From positions 62,001 through 126,000 of the forward strand of contig JAEOSR010000137.1 in NCBI GenBank assembly GCA_016840285.1: DNA of 64,000 nucleotides, read 5' to 3'. The position numbers were made by a program, and so were the translations under genes. Below are positions 25,480 through 34,254 of the stretch, piece after piece. Every line of letters starts with the position of its first letter. Position 1 is the first letter of the stretch. The notes under the pieces are model-generated. The model searched no databases. It was not told the DNA's origin and was given only the letters and a program-made list of their open reading frames with translations. The DNA comes from Candidatus Hodarchaeota archaeon. GTDB taxonomy: Archaea; Asgardarchaeota; Heimdallarchaeia; Hodarchaeales; Hodarchaeaceae.

Positions 25480-27963
25480 ATGTTCACTACATTTATGCAA
25501 TTAGATTTTTTTGCACAATTAATCCTCATTGGTGTCATCATCGTTGCTATTGTGAGCTTCATCTATTCTTGGTGGTTAAGACAAGATGTTATGAAGCAAG
25601 ATACTGGAACTGATGAAATGAAAGAGGTTTGGAGTGCCATCAAGGAAGGTGCCGACGCTTATCTTTGGAAACAATTAAAAACGATTTTACCAATCGTATT
25701 AATTCTCACTGTAGCTCTCTTTCTTAGTGTATATTTAGTTCATCCCTCAAAAGCAGCTGAGAATGAATTTACCGCTGTAGGACTCGATCCAGTGTTGATG
25801 ATAGCTATCGGAAGAACAGTGGCTTTCATATTAGGAGCGAGTTTCTCTCTGATGGTTGGCCAATTTGGTATGAGAATTGCCGTTCATGCTAATCTTCGTG
25901 TAGCTGCAGCTGCAGCAGGAGCGACAGATGAAGATGGAAAACTCTTAGATGTAGATAAACGTTATAACAAAGCACTCGCGATAGCTTACCATGCTGGAAC
26001 CGTCACAGGAATGTTGACTGATGGTTTTGGACTATTGGGAGGTACTGTTATCTTTATTGCTTTCGGAACAGCTGCTCCTGATGCACTTCTGGGCTTTGGT
26101 TTTGGTGGAACGATCCTTGCTCTTTTTATGAGAGTAGGTGGTGGTATTTATACTAAAGCTGCTGATGTAGGCGCAGATCTTGTTGGTAAAGTAGAGAAAG
26201 ATATTCCTGAAGATGATCCCCGAAACGCAGCGGTGATAGCGGATTTAGTGGGGGATAATGTAGGCGACTGTGCCGGTATGGCAGCAGATATTTTCGAATC
26301 ATATGAAGTTACGATTGTCTCTTCTCTAATTTTAGGGCTTTTCCTCTTTGAATTATCTGGAGGAATTGTAGACGGTAAAATTGTTGGTGATCTTGTCTGG
26401 ATTATGTTTCCACTTATTGTGAGAGGAATAGGGGTAATTAGCTCAATTGTTGGCACTTTTGCAGTTGCTCTATGGAAAACACCCGACGCGGAAAAAGCTA
26501 TGTTTAATTCATATGAATTATCAAGCGGAATTACTATTTTTACTTCATTTCTATTTGCCATTTTCTATGTTGGTGATTGGAGACTTGCTCTTCTAATTGC
26601 TACAGGAGTTATGCTCGCAGTATCATTTAATCCTATAACTGCCAGGTTCACATCTAAAGAACGAGGGCCTGTCAAAGAAGTGGTAGAGTCAATGCACGGT
26701 GGACCAGCGACAACTATCCTCTCAGGATTAGCTCTTGGGTACGAATCTAGTGTATGGGCTGTAGTAGCAATCTGTATTTCTTTTGTAATATCTGTAGGAA
26801 CTTTCCTTATATTACCAGGAAATGAGGTTTTTGGAGGATTCCTTGGAATTGGCACATTACTTGTAATACCAGAAAAAATCCTTCAATACATGCTTTATGG
26901 AATTGCACTTATTGGTATTGGCATGCTTTCTCATACTGGGAACAACGTAGCCATGGATTCATTTGGGCCAATCAGTGACAATGCACAAGGCATCGCTGAA
27001 TTAACTTCTATGGATAAAGAATCAACAAGTGTACTAGAAGAATTGGATGCTGTAGGGAATACTACAAAGGCAATTACTAAAGGAATTGCTATTGCTTCAG
27101 CTGTTATTGCTGCAGTTAGCTTGTTTGCATCTTTTGTTACCGATGTACAAGTTGTTGTGGATAACTTGGTAGAAGCTGGGTATCAGGATTTGGTTAATCC
27201 ACTTCAATATGGCCTGCGTGTCAATATTCCTGCAGTCTTTGTAGGCCTTCTACTTGGTGCCGCTTTACCTTGGATTTTTGCTGCTTTTAATATCCGAGCT
27301 GTTAGTCGGGCAGCTAGCGATATTATTGAAGAAGTTCGACGTCAGTTCAAAATTCCAGGTATTATGGAAGGAACAAAGAAACCTGATTACGAACGAGCAG
27401 TTTCTATTTCCACATCAGCAGCACAGAAGGAATTAGTAAGTTTAGCAGTCATTGCTTTTTCTGTTCCAATTATGGTAGCAATATTCTTCGGAGTATTGAT
27501 AACTATGGGAGCTGATATAGTTGAACTTCCTGAGGCTGCAAGGGCAGCTATTGGATCAGGGGTTGAAGTTTTGGGGGGATTTCAAGCTGGAATCATTGCA
27601 TCAGGACAATTGTTAGCAGTCTTCATGGCTAATGCTGGCGGAGCATGGGACAATGCCAAGAAAGCTGTAGAAGATGAACCCCGAGACCCTGAAAAGAATA
27701 CAGGTAAAGGTTCCGAACGTCATAAAGCTGGTGTGGTCGGTGATACAGTTGGAGACCCATTGAAAGATACTGCTGGTCCAGCAATCAATCCTATGATCAA
27801 AGTTGTTAATTTAATCAGCCTTATCTTAGCTCCTCTATTAGTAGAAGCAACAGTAAAACCTGACCTTAACTTCATTTTGATGATCGTTGCTGCAGTACTC
27901 TTCGGAATGTTTATATGGGCTTATCGAAAGAGTAACCGAAAAGCAACGCCTATGGTGAATTAG
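25480..27963 (+). CDS. hppA: Membrane H+-translocating pyrophosphatase, K+-independent type
   Basis: Integral membrane ion pump that couples PPi hydrolysis to proton export. 827 residues with about 16 membrane segments. Hydrolytic motifs are DVGADLVGKVEKDIPEDDPR, IADLVGDNVGDCAGMAADIFE and VGDTVGDPLKDTAGPAINP. At the K+-dependence site the sequence reads GNTTKAITKG: a Lys and Thr where K+-dependent enzymes have Ala and Gly, indicating the K+-independent proton-pumping class. ATG 25480, behind GAAAGGAAA. It lies alone and is followed by a hairpin terminator. Longer than many because of extra N-terminal and loop segments. Confidence 0.95.
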   Translation: MFTTFMQLDFFAQLILIGVIIVAIVSFIYSWWLRQDVMKQDTGTDEMKEVWSAIKEGADAYLWKQLKTILPIVLILTVALFLSVYLVHPSKAAENEFTAVGLDPVLMIAIGRTVAFILGASFSLMVGQFGMRIAVHANLRVAAAAAGATDEDGKLLDVDKRYNKALAIAYHAGTVTGMLTDGFGLLGGTVIFIAFGTAAPDALLGFGFGGTILALFMRVGGGIYTKAADVGADLVGKVEKDIPEDDPRNAAVIADLVGDNVGDCAGMAADIFESYEVTIVSSLILGLFLFELSGGIVDGKIVGDLVWIMFPLIVRGIGVISSIVGTFAVALWKTPDAEKAMFNSYELSSGITIFTSFLFAIFYVGDWRLALLIATGVMLAVSFNPITARFTSKERGPVKEVVESMHGGPATTILSGLALGYESSVWAVVAICISFVISVGTFLILPGNEVFGGFLGIGTLLVIPEKILQYMLYGIALIGIGMLSHTGNNVAMDSFGPISDNAQGIAELTSMDKESTSVLEELDAVGNTTKAITKGIAIASAVIAAVSLFASFVTDVQVVVDNLVEAGYQDLVNPLQYGLRVNIPAVFVGLLLGAALPWIFAAFNIRAVSRAASDIIEEVRRQFKIPGIMEGTKKPDYERAVSISTSAAQKELVSLAVIAFSVPIMVAIFFGVLITMGADIVELPEAARAAIGSGVEVLGGFQAGIIASGQLLAVFMANAGGAWDNAKKAVEDEPRDPEKNTGKGSERHKAGVVGDTVGDPLKDTAGPAINPMIKVVNLISLILAPLLVEATVKPDLNFILMIVAAVLFGMFIWAYRKSNRKATPMVN

Positions 27964-28282
27964 GCTCGAAAAAACTTGAAAAGCGGGGATTTATCCCCAA
28001 TTTCTTTTTTTCACTAGATTGTAGTTATTAATTTCGCTCTATAGGTAATGATTTTGAACACATTATGTTTTTTTTCTTCCGATCGATGGTACATCCTTTT
28101 GTCTTCATAGCGAGGCCTTTTTCAGTTAGTTAATTCTCTCAATGAAGCATTAGTGATTTCTTAACTACTCTATTCGAGTTTTTCCTGCTGTGGAAAGACT
28201 CAATAGTCTAACGAATAAACCCGAGTATGATCTATTTTTTAGTAGTTGCAGTACTAGGGAAACGTACTGAGGCTCCAGAACT
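27964..28282 (+). other. Intergenic, 319 bases
   Basis: Beyond the hairpin at its left end, this spacer presumably holds the promoter for the rpoE1 operon. I see no RNA gene or repeat in it. Confidence 0.45.
27985..28012 (+). terminator. Terminator after hppA
   Basis: Inverted repeat GGGGAT (27985-27990) and ATCCCC (27993-27998), followed by AATTTCTTTTTTTC. A short stem plus a T tract 20 bases after the stop is a plausible transcription end site; archaeal termination mainly needs the T tract. Confidence 0.65.
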
Positions 28283-28834
28283 ATGTACTACTTAACTCGA
28301 ATCCGCGAAACAATCCGTGTCCCTCCAAAGCGCTTTGGGGAATCGATAGCAAATGTCATACTTGACATTTCTCGAGCGAAAAACGAGACTACTATTGGCG
28401 CAGATGTCGGAATGATTGTCGCAGTATTATCTATCATCGAAGTTTCACCAGGTCGGATCGTACCAGGTGACGGAGCAACATTTCATGACGTCGAATATGA
28501 AGCTATCACCTTTAGGCCTTTAGATGACGAAGTTTCCGAAGGAGAAGTAGTTGAAACTACAAAATTTGGTTTTTTCATGAGAATAGGCTGCACTGACGCA
28601 TTAGCTCACATCAGTCAGATTGCAGATGAATATTTCCAAATGTCTTCTCGTTCTTCAGGTGTTTTAGTTGGACGAGAATCAGGTCGTACAATTAGACCTG
28701 GGGATCTTGTTCGCGGGAAGATTATCACTGCCACTGTTGATCACGTAAGTATGAAAATTGCAGTTACAATGAAAGGGGAAGGTCTTGGGCTAAAGAGCTG
28801 GCTCGAAGATTCCACTGCGAAGGAGAAGACTTAG
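28283..28834 (+). CDS. rpoE1: RNA polymerase subunit E' (Rpb7 homologue)
   Basis: Forms, with RpoF (Rpb4), the stalk of RNA polymerase that binds nascent RNA and aids open-complex formation. The N-terminal tip domain (YYLTRIRETIRVPPKRFG) is followed by an S1-like OB fold (VVETTKFGFFMRIGCTDALAHISQI). The 183-residue length is standard. ATG 28283. It heads a compact operon; its stop abuts the ATG of the spt4 gene. This pairing with spt4 is conserved across archaea. Confidence 0.96.
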   Translation: MYYLTRIRETIRVPPKRFGESIANVILDISRAKNETTIGADVGMIVAVLSIIEVSPGRIVPGDGATFHDVEYEAITFRPLDDEVSEGEVVETTKFGFFMRIGCTDALAHISQIADEYFQMSSRSSGVLVGRESGRTIRPGDLVRGKIITATVDHVSMKIAVTMKGEGLGLKSWLEDSTAKEKT

Positions 28835-29029
28835 ATGGTAAAACTGAAAGCATGTAAGAAATGTAATAGTATCGTGCATGGAGAAGAAGTCTGTCCCATT
28901 TGTAAGACTCATAATCATCTTTCTAGATCCTTTGTTGGTATGGTTATAATCAGAAATGCGAATGAAAGCAAAATAGCTCACAAACTAAATGTGACTCGAC
29001 CAGGGAAATATGCTATCAAGGTGCGCTAG
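28835..29029 (+). CDS. spt4: Transcription elongation factor Spt4 (RpoE'')
   Basis: Zinc protein that pairs with Spt5 to clamp RNA polymerase during elongation. 64 residues, with CKKCNSIVHGEEVCPIC supplying the four zinc cysteines, then SFVGMVIIRNANESKIAHKL and a C-terminal PGKYAIKV strand. ATG 28835 follows directly on the rpoE1 stop. The 3' end is close to or overlaps the dephospho-CoA kinase frame downstream, depending on the start of that gene. Confidence 0.94.
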   Translation: MVKLKACKKCNSIVHGEEVCPICKTHNHLSRSFVGMVIIRNANESKIAHKLNVTRPGKYAIKVR

Positions 29030-29039
29030 GGGCTTTTTT

Positions 29040-29630
29040 TTGGGGTACAAACTACCAAAAGAACTTAGAGCATCATTGCGTGATCCAATTGGAGAACTTT
29101 TCACAGGATCAGCCCAAAATGCTGCAAGAAATGCTAAAAAATATATTAATGCAAATAATCCTGTCATCACAGTATCTATAGGCGATTACTGCACTAAAAC
29201 TTTGTTTGAAGTCCATTTCCTCCCTGATATTGTAATTTATGATGGGAAAACCCTCAGAAAAAAGAAAATTAATCTCAATCTGGATTTATATCAAAATAAG
29301 AAAGTTTTCAATCCTCCTGAATGGATCTCATATAAAGCATGGAGGATTCTTGATAGCACGATTAAACAAATACAATCATATACTTCAAGTAAATGCCGTG
29401 TTGCTGTCAGGATTGATGGCGAAGAGGATCTGTTAGTAATTCCTGCCATTATCTTACTACCTCTTGGAAGTATGGTAGTATATGGACAACCTCCTATTAC
29501 TACTGATGAAGGAATAGTTTGTGCCTTGATCACTCCTTCCCTAAAGAATTTAGCAGAAGAATTACTAAATAAATTTGAAACTCATGAGGAATTAATTAAT
29601 GGAGACGACAATTATTCAGGAAAAGTATAA
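29040..29630 (+). CDS. GTP-dependent dephospho-CoA kinase (DUF359)
   Basis: Archaeal enzyme for the last step of coenzyme A synthesis, phosphorylating dephospho-CoA with GTP. Signatures are LPKELRASLRDPIGELF at the start, VSIGDYCTKTL, VIYDGKTLR and DGEEDLLVIPAILLPLGSMV, ending in VYGQPP. I chose TTG 29040 because AGGGG at 29028-29032 lies seven bases upstream and this start avoids overlap with spt4; an ATG at 29010 would add ten unconserved residues. The 3' end overlaps the S24e start by 32 bases. DUF359 often sits beside spt4 and S24e in archaea. Confidence 0.85.
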   Translation: MGYKLPKELRASLRDPIGELFTGSAQNAARNAKKYINANNPVITVSIGDYCTKTLFEVHFLPDIVIYDGKTLRKKKINLNLDLYQNKKVFNPPEWISYKAWRILDSTIKQIQSYTSSKCRVAVRIDGEEDLLVIPAIILLPLGSMVVYGQPPITTDEGIVCALITPSLKNLAEELLNKFETHEELINGDDNYSGKV

Positions 29631-29904
29631 TCCGTTAATCGGCCGAAAGGAAGTTGATGTTCTCCTTACGCATTTGGGTGAGATAACTCCAACACGAGAA
29701 GCCGTTAGAGCCAAAATTGCTGCCCTTTTAAACATGGATCTTGATCATGTTGTCATTCAGAGCATCCAGGGACATTTTGGTGAACCAAGATCACGTGTAA
29801 TTGTTCATTGTTATAATAATGCCGATGATGTTTTTGTTTTTGAACCAAAATTTCGCTTGAAAAGAAATAAGATCATAAAGGAAGAGACTACAAATAAGAG
29901 TTGA
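29599..29904 (+). CDS. rps24e: Ribosomal protein S24e (eS24)
   Basis: Small-subunit ribosomal protein of archaea and eukaryotes. 101 residues; family features are [35 protein letters not shown] and [20 protein letters not shown] 29599 lies inside the 3' end of the dephospho-CoA kinase gene, preceded by a GAGGAATTA site, so translation is probably coupled. S27ae follows five bases after its stop, the usual archaeal order. Confidence 0.95.
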   Translation: METTIIQEKYNPLIGRKEVDVLLTHLGEITPTREAVRAKIAALLNMDLDHVVIQSIQGHFGEPRSRVIVHCYNNADDVFVFEPKFRLKRNKIIKEETTNKS

Positions 29905-29909
29905 GAACT

Positions 29910-30071
29910 ATGAGTCCCAGAAGAAAGCCTGTTCATTCTCATTATGAAGTGGACTATAAAAAAGGAAAATTAAAACGAAAGAATACTTTTTGTCCTAGAT
30001 GTAAAGGTTCCTTTATGGCAAAACACAAGGATAGGATCTCTTGTGGGTTATGTGGTTATACAGAGTTCTGA
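29910..30071 (+). CDS. rps27ae: Ribosomal protein S27ae (eS31)
   Basis: Very short ribosomal protein (53 residues) read from ATG 29910 to TGA 30071. It starts [19 protein letters not shown] and carries a CPRC...CGLC zinc ribbon, ending GYTEF. In eukaryotes the orthologue is fused to ubiquitin; here there is no fusion. It lies between S24e and kae1 in the conserved archaeal order. Confidence 0.92.
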   Translation: MSPRRKPVHSHYEVDYKKGKLKRKNTFCPRCKGSFMAKHKDRISCGLCGYTEF

Positions 30072-30099
30072 TTCTAAATGAAACCTTTTTGATATTAAC

Positions 30100-31092
30100 A
30101 TGGTAATTCAAGAACCTATAATTCTGGGATTTGAAGGAACAGCTCATACTGCAGGGGTAGCTGTTACTCAAGGTAACAAGATCATAAATAGTAAGACTGC
30201 CACTTATTTTCCTAAACAAGGAGGGATTCATCCAAGAGAAGCTTCGGAATTTCTTGGAAATAACTTTCCAGAATTGTTAGAACAGATGATAAATGAACTT
30301 CCTTTTCAGATGAAAAAAATAGATGCTATTGCTTTTTCTCAAGGCCCAGGTCTGGGGCCGTGTCTTAGAATAACAGCTACTATTGCCAGGGCTGTTTCTC
30401 TATTACTGAAAAAACCGTTGATTGGCGTAAATCACTGTGTAGCTCATGTAGAACTGGGGAGAATGATTACACCAGCTCAGGATCCAATGGTTCTATATGT
30501 GAGTGGAGGAAATACTCAACTTATTACTTTCTTAAATGGAAGATATCGTATCCTTGGAGAAACACTGGATATTGCTATTGGAAATGCATTAGATACGCTT
30601 GGGAGGAGATTAGGCCTCCCGCATCCTGGAGGACCGCACATTGAACAAGAAGCAAAGAACGGGCAGAATATACTTCCTCTTCCTTATGCAATAAAAGGAA
30701 TGTCGTTCTCATTTTCAGGTGTGTTAACTGCTGCTCAAAAACTTATTTCGAAACATGAGATTACAGATATTTGTTATTCTTTTCAAGAATATACTTTTGC
30801 TGCATTAGCCGAGGCAACAGAACGAGCTTTATCGTGTACCAAAAAGCCATCTGTTTTATTGACTGGTGGAGTAGCAGCAAACACAAGACTTCAGAAAATG
30901 ATCCAAGATGTGGCCTCTGAACAAGATACTAAATTCTTTGCAGTCCCAAAAAAGCTTGCAGGAGATAATGGAACAATGATTGCCTTAGCAGGTGCAAATA
31001 TGTACAGAGAAAACAACTTTATTTCTGTTAACCAGAGCCATGTAAAGCCACGTTGGCGAACTGATCAAGTGGAAGTGAATTGGATTCATTGA
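30100..31092 (+). CDS. kae1: Kae1, tRNA N6-threonylcarbamoyladenosine transferase
   Basis: Catalytic subunit of the KEOPS complex that adds threonylcarbamoyl to A37 of ANN-decoding tRNAs. ASKHA fold: phosphate motif LGFEGTAHTAGVAV, metal-binding HCVAH near residue 110, ALDTLGRRLGLPHPGG, and the C-terminal LTGGVAANTRLQ and GDNGTMIALAG. Length 330 is standard. ATG 30100. The 3' end overlaps bud32 by 13 bases, so the two proteins are separate here, unlike the fused form in some archaea. Confidence 0.96.
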   Translation: MVIQEPIILGFEGTAHTAGVAVTQGNKIINSKTATYFPKQGGIHPREASEFLGNNFPELLEQMINELPFQMKKIDAIAFSQGPGLGPCLRITATIARAVSLLLKKPLIGVNHCVAHVELGRMITPAQDPMVLYVSGGNTQLITFLNGRYRILGETLDIAIGNALDTLGRRLGLPHPGGPHIEQEAKNGQNILPLPYAIKGMSFSFSGVLTAAQKLISKHEITDICYSFQEYTFAALAEATERALSCTKKPSVLLTGGVAANTRLQKMIQDVASEQDTKFFAVPKKLAGDNGTMIALAGANMYRENNFISVNQSHVKPRWRTDQVEVNWIH

Positions 31093-31742
31093 AGATTGTA
31101 CAAAAGGAAAAGTTAGCTAAGGGGGCTGAAGCGGTAATTTACCGCGGTTTATTCCTCCAAACTCCGATTATTCTGAAACATCGGCTTCCAAAGACTTATC
31201 GACTACCACAAATAGATCAAACTATCCGTTTACAACGATTAAGAGCAGAGGCTCGCATTCTAACTGAAGCATGGAAAATTGGTGCTCGGGTACCTGCTCT
31301 AATTGGAATTGATCCAAATAATTACACTTTACTAATAGAGGAGATACAAGGAGAAATTCTTTTTTCCTTAATGAATTCGATTCCTCTCACTTTGCTGAAA
31401 TCAATATTTGAGGGAGTAGGACAACAAGTTGGTCATCTTCATGAAAATAATATTATTCATGGAGATTTAACAGTCTTCAATGTCATTATTAAAAAGAAAA
31501 GCTCACCATGGCTGATTGATTTTGGACTAGGACATATATCAAATGAAATAGAAAAAAAAGCTGATGATTTACTCACTTTCTATAGTACTTTGAAGGCAAT
31601 CTCTTATGATTATCAGGCGCTATTTGAGGAATTTCAGCTAGGATATTTCAGGGTATACAAGAAAGGCAGGAAAACTTTTGAACACATGAAAAAAATTCAA
31701 AGCAGAGCTAGATATATTGCAAGAGAGGACAGACTAGAATAA
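31080..31742 (+). CDS. bud32: Bud32, KEOPS complex kinase/ATPase
   Basis: Atypical small protein kinase partner of Kae1. Kinase landmarks are KGAEAVIYRG (glycine-rich loop region), ILKHRLPKTYR (VAIK-like lysine), IIHGDLTVFNVII (catalytic HGD loop) and LIDFGLGHIS (DFG). 220 residues, ending in a basic tail. The first start is TTG 31080, inside the kae1 gene; translational coupling is likely. PAC2 follows after 18 bases. Confidence 0.94.
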   Translation: MDSLKIVQKEKLAKGAEAVIYRGLFLQTPIILKHRLPKTYRLPQIDQTIRLQRLRAEARILTEAWKIGARVPALIGIDPNNYTLLIEEIQGEILFSLMNSIPLTLLKSIFEGVGQQVGHLHENNIIHGDLTVFNVIIKKKSSPWLIDFGLGHISNEIEKKADDLLTFYSTLKAISYDYQALFEEFQLGYFRVYKKGRKTFEHMKKIQSRARYIAREDRLE

Positions 31743-31760
31743 CTAAGGCACAAGGAGTAG

Positions 31761-32522
31761 ATGTTCATGAAGTTTAAAATTTTCGTCGAACAGTCTGAAA
31801 TTCTGAACCAATGTCATGTTTTCATAGGGGGATGGCATGGACTGGGAGAAATTGGATACATTACAGTTTCCCACTTCATACAAGAACTGAATATGCAGCG
31901 GATTGCGACCATAATGTCAAGTGGGGCACCACCCTTCATTTCAGTCCAAGAAAACCAACTTAGGCTGCCATTTGAAATTTATGGGAAACCTGATCTAGAT
32001 TTTGCAGTTTTTATTCCTCATCTTCAACCATATCGTCATGTACAGATTGAATTTTCCGAAAAACTCTCTGAATGGATCCTCAGCCAAGAAAAACTCGAAA
32101 TGGCTTATTTTGTCGGGGGGGTTGATATACAATTAAAATCCTCAGACAGTTTTCTCCAGTATATCCCAAGTCGGGCCTTCTATTCCTATTCATGTTTACC
32201 TGATGGATTTACAGAAGAAGTTAACACGAATTTGCTTGATTCTGGATTATTTGTGGCGGGACCTCTTGCTATCATGCTTGGATATCTCGATATGAATATG
32301 TTTCCTGCAGTTGGTCTTCTTGCATACGCAGAAAGAGATCGGCCTGACCCTTTAGGAGCAGTAGCTGCAGTTGAAAAACTTAACACCCTGCTGCAGGTAG
32401 AAGTCAAGACCAATGAGCTAATAGATAATGCACGGGTGATCGAAGAAGAGATAAAACGACAATTGGCTTCAATGGAAGAGCCAAATAAAGACAAATTAAC
32501 CTCTAGACGTATGTATACCTAA
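31761..32522 (+). CDS. PAC2-family proteasome-assembly-chaperone homologue
   Basis: Archaeal PbaB/PAC2-like protein, 253 residues. Family segments are VFIGGWHGLGEIGYITVSHF, PFEIYGKPDLDFAVFIPHLQ and LFVAGPLAIMLGYLDMNMFP, followed by a helical C-terminus that in the family often binds proteasome alpha subunits. No proteasome genes lie in the window. ATG 31761 or, better spaced from AGGAG at 31753, ATG 31767. It ends the rpoE1-to-PAC2 gene run. Confidence 0.85.
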   Translation: MFMKFKIFVEQSEILNQCHVFIGGWHGLGEIGYITVSHFIQELNMQRIATIMSSGAPPFISVQENQLRLPFEIYGKPDLDFAVFIPHLQPYRHVQIEFSEKLSEWILSQEKLEMAYFVGGVDIQLKSSDSFLQYIPSRAFYSYSCLPDGFTEEVNTNLLDSGLFVAGPLAIMLGYLDMNMFPAVGLLAYAERDRPDPLGAVAAVEKLNTLLQVEVKTNELIDNARVIEEEIKRQLASMEEPNKDKLTSRRMYT

Positions 32523-32613
32523 GGTCTTAAAAAAATGTGATATTCAGATAAATCAAGGAGAAGAAATCGAGCTTCTCTTCTCTAAACTCTAAGTCTGTTG
32601 AATAATTTTCATT

Positions 32614-33399
32614 TTATTTCCCAAATCGGCGTTGTCGAGATTGATACGTTCGAATGGCTCGCCATAGATCAATTTTTCGAAAACCAGGGAAAAATACATC
32701 TGCAAAATATAGCTCACTATATGCTGACTGCCAAGTTAAAAAACCAGAAAGACGTTCTTCACCTGAGGTTCGAATAATGAGATCTGGATCAGGAATCCCA
32801 TTAGTATAGAGATGACGTTCAACTACGACTTCATTTATATCATCTACAGTTATAATTCCTTTTTCGATTTTTTTTGCAATTGATTTGATAGCGTCGATCA
32901 TCTCTGCACGACCCCCATAGCCAACTGCAATGATTAGAGTTGGTCCCTGGGCCTCAGTCTTCGTGGTTTCTTCTGCGTCTTTTATAGCCTCCTGAACATG
33001 TTGAGGGAGAAGATGAGTTCGGCCAATAACTCTAATTTTTACCTTTCGCTTTTTAATTTCAGGATGATCCACGATTTCACGGAAGCTCTTTTCAAAGAGT
33101 TTCATTAACTCTTTCACTTCCTGTTCATCCCGTTCAAAATTTTCGGTTGAAAAGGCATATAATGTGACATAATCGATCTGTAAATCGTAAAACCAGCGTA
33201 AAATATCTTTCAGTTTCTCACGGCCTAAATGGTGGCCTAATGTACTAGGGAGATTCTTTGAACGAGCATAACGTCGATTCCCATCCATAATCAACGCAAC
33301 ATGTTGGGGGTGGACTCCTTGTTCTATTCCATCCTTTATTTCTGCCCATAACCTCCTCTCATATAATCGGTATAAAATTGAATCAAGACTAAATTTCAA
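32614..33399 (-). CDS. uppS: cis-Prenyltransferase (UppS type)
   Basis: Extends farnesyl or geranylgeranyl diphosphate with cis-isoprene units to make the long-chain lipid carrier (dolichol type) for glycosylation. The signature VALIMDGNRRYARSKNLP, with the catalytic Asp, and ENFERDEQEVKELM are present, as is IRTSGEERLSGFLTWQSAYSEL. 261 residues. ATG 33399. It converges on the PAC2 gene. A dolichol-type carrier could feed the GT2 enzyme at 39288 or N-glycosylation enzymes elsewhere. Confidence 0.95.
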   Translation of the reverse strand: MKFSLDSILYRLYERRLWAEIKDGIEQGVHPQHVALIMDGNRRYARSKNLPSTLGHHLGREKLKDILRWFYDLQIDYVTLYAFSTENFERDEQEVKELMKLFEKSFREIVDHPEIKKRKVKIRVIGRTHLLPQHVQEAIKDAEETTKTEAQGPTLIIAVGYGGRAEMIDAIKSIAKKIEKGIITVDDINEVVVERHLYTNGIPDPDLIIRTSGEERLSGFLTWQSAYSELYFADVFFPGFRKIDLWRAIRTYQSRQRRFGK

Positions 33400-33714
33400 C
33401 TACAAACCTCCACCCAAATCTAATCCAATTTTCAATTGATCAATTCCCTAAAGAACTGTAGATGTCATCTAGAGTTCAATCCAAAACATATGTAACACTG
33501 ATTAAAAAGCACTTTGATTCAATACTCCGCAAATTAGGTAATTTTTATCATTCATTACAGGAATTATAGTATAATCCTATTATCGAAATCTAGGATGGAG
33601 CTGTTATAAAATCTTAATTTCCAACCCCTCCTTATTGGATTGACTAAGAGTGAGATTTTTACCCAAAGAAAACTAAATTTTCAGTAAATGATATGAGATT
33701 CCTTTATAATTTAA
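33400..33714 (+). other. Intergenic, 315 bases
   Basis: A/T-rich spacer between uppS and tRNA-Leu(GAG). It lies downstream of the tRNA and upstream of uppS, so it probably carries the uppS promoter. Nothing else recognised. Confidence 0.45.
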
Positions 33715-33799
33715 TGCGGGGGGTGAGATTTGAACTCACGAACGCCTATGCGACTAGGACCTCAACCTAGCTCCTTTGACCTGGCTGGGAAACCCCCGC
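33715..33799 (-). tRNA. tRNA-Leu (GAG), intronless
   Basis: Reverse-strand tRNA, 85 bases including discriminator A. Acceptor GCGGGGG pairs with CCCCCGC; D arm contains AGCCAGGTCAAA; the anticodon stem CTAGG/CCTAG encloses loop TTGAGGT, giving anticodon GAG (33763-33761). A long variable arm (TCGCATAGGCGTTC region) is typical of Leu. The T arm is GTGAG-TTCAAAT-CTCAC. No CCA is encoded. The 3' half matches that of tRNA-Leu(CAA) at 51574. Confidence 0.95.
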
Positions 33800-33881
33800 T
33801 TCGCTGATTTCATTTGTTATATGGTTTTTTATTTTGTGTTTCGGTTTAACTTATGGAGAATACTTCGGACTTAAACATGAC

Positions 33882-34244
33882 TTATCGTACAACGATTATA
33901 AAATCTTTAAGAACAGTTTTGAAATCCTTTAATGGATTTCCAGAAAATAGGCGAAGCGTTAAGCCCCCAGCAGAAAATGAGTACACTTTTTCTGTGCCTA
34001 AGGGTTTTGTTCGAAAATTTATTGCATTATAAGCAATCATTGCGTCTGAATAATCTAATGGTTCTTTTACAGTATCGCGGGGGATGACCTCGATTTCAAA
34101 ATTTTTAACATCTTCCATAGAGGCTATTTTGGAGGGAATCTCGATTCTTCCTCTCAAACCTTGCTCTTCATCACGGAAATCAATAAGCCAAAGGTTATTG
34201 TCTGAATCAAGTTCAGTTCGCATCCTTTCAGCTTTTATTATCAT
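33882..34244 (-). CDS. RNA polymerase subunit Rpb8/RpoG-like protein
   Basis: 120-residue protein that I read as the archaeal Rpb8 homologue (RpoG), a peripheral RNA polymerase subunit. Support comes from the C-terminal KVYSFSAGGLTLRLFSGNP, which aligns with the Y-x-S-x-GGLLMRL-x-G motif of Rpb8, and a central FEIEVIP strand. RpoG is known from Crenarchaeota and some Asgard and Korarchaeota lineages but not Euryarchaeota. ATG 34244. It lies ten bases downstream of the Lsm gene, so the two are probably co-transcribed. Not certain without a profile search. Confidence 0.7.
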   Translation of the reverse strand: MIIKAERMRTELDSDNNLWLIDFRDEEQGLRGRIEIPSKIASMEDVKNFEIEVIPRDTVKEPLDYSDAMIAYNAINFRTKPLGTEKVYSFSAGGLTLRLFSGNPLKDFKTVLKDFIIVVR

Positions 34245-34254
34245 AGGTAGCCCC

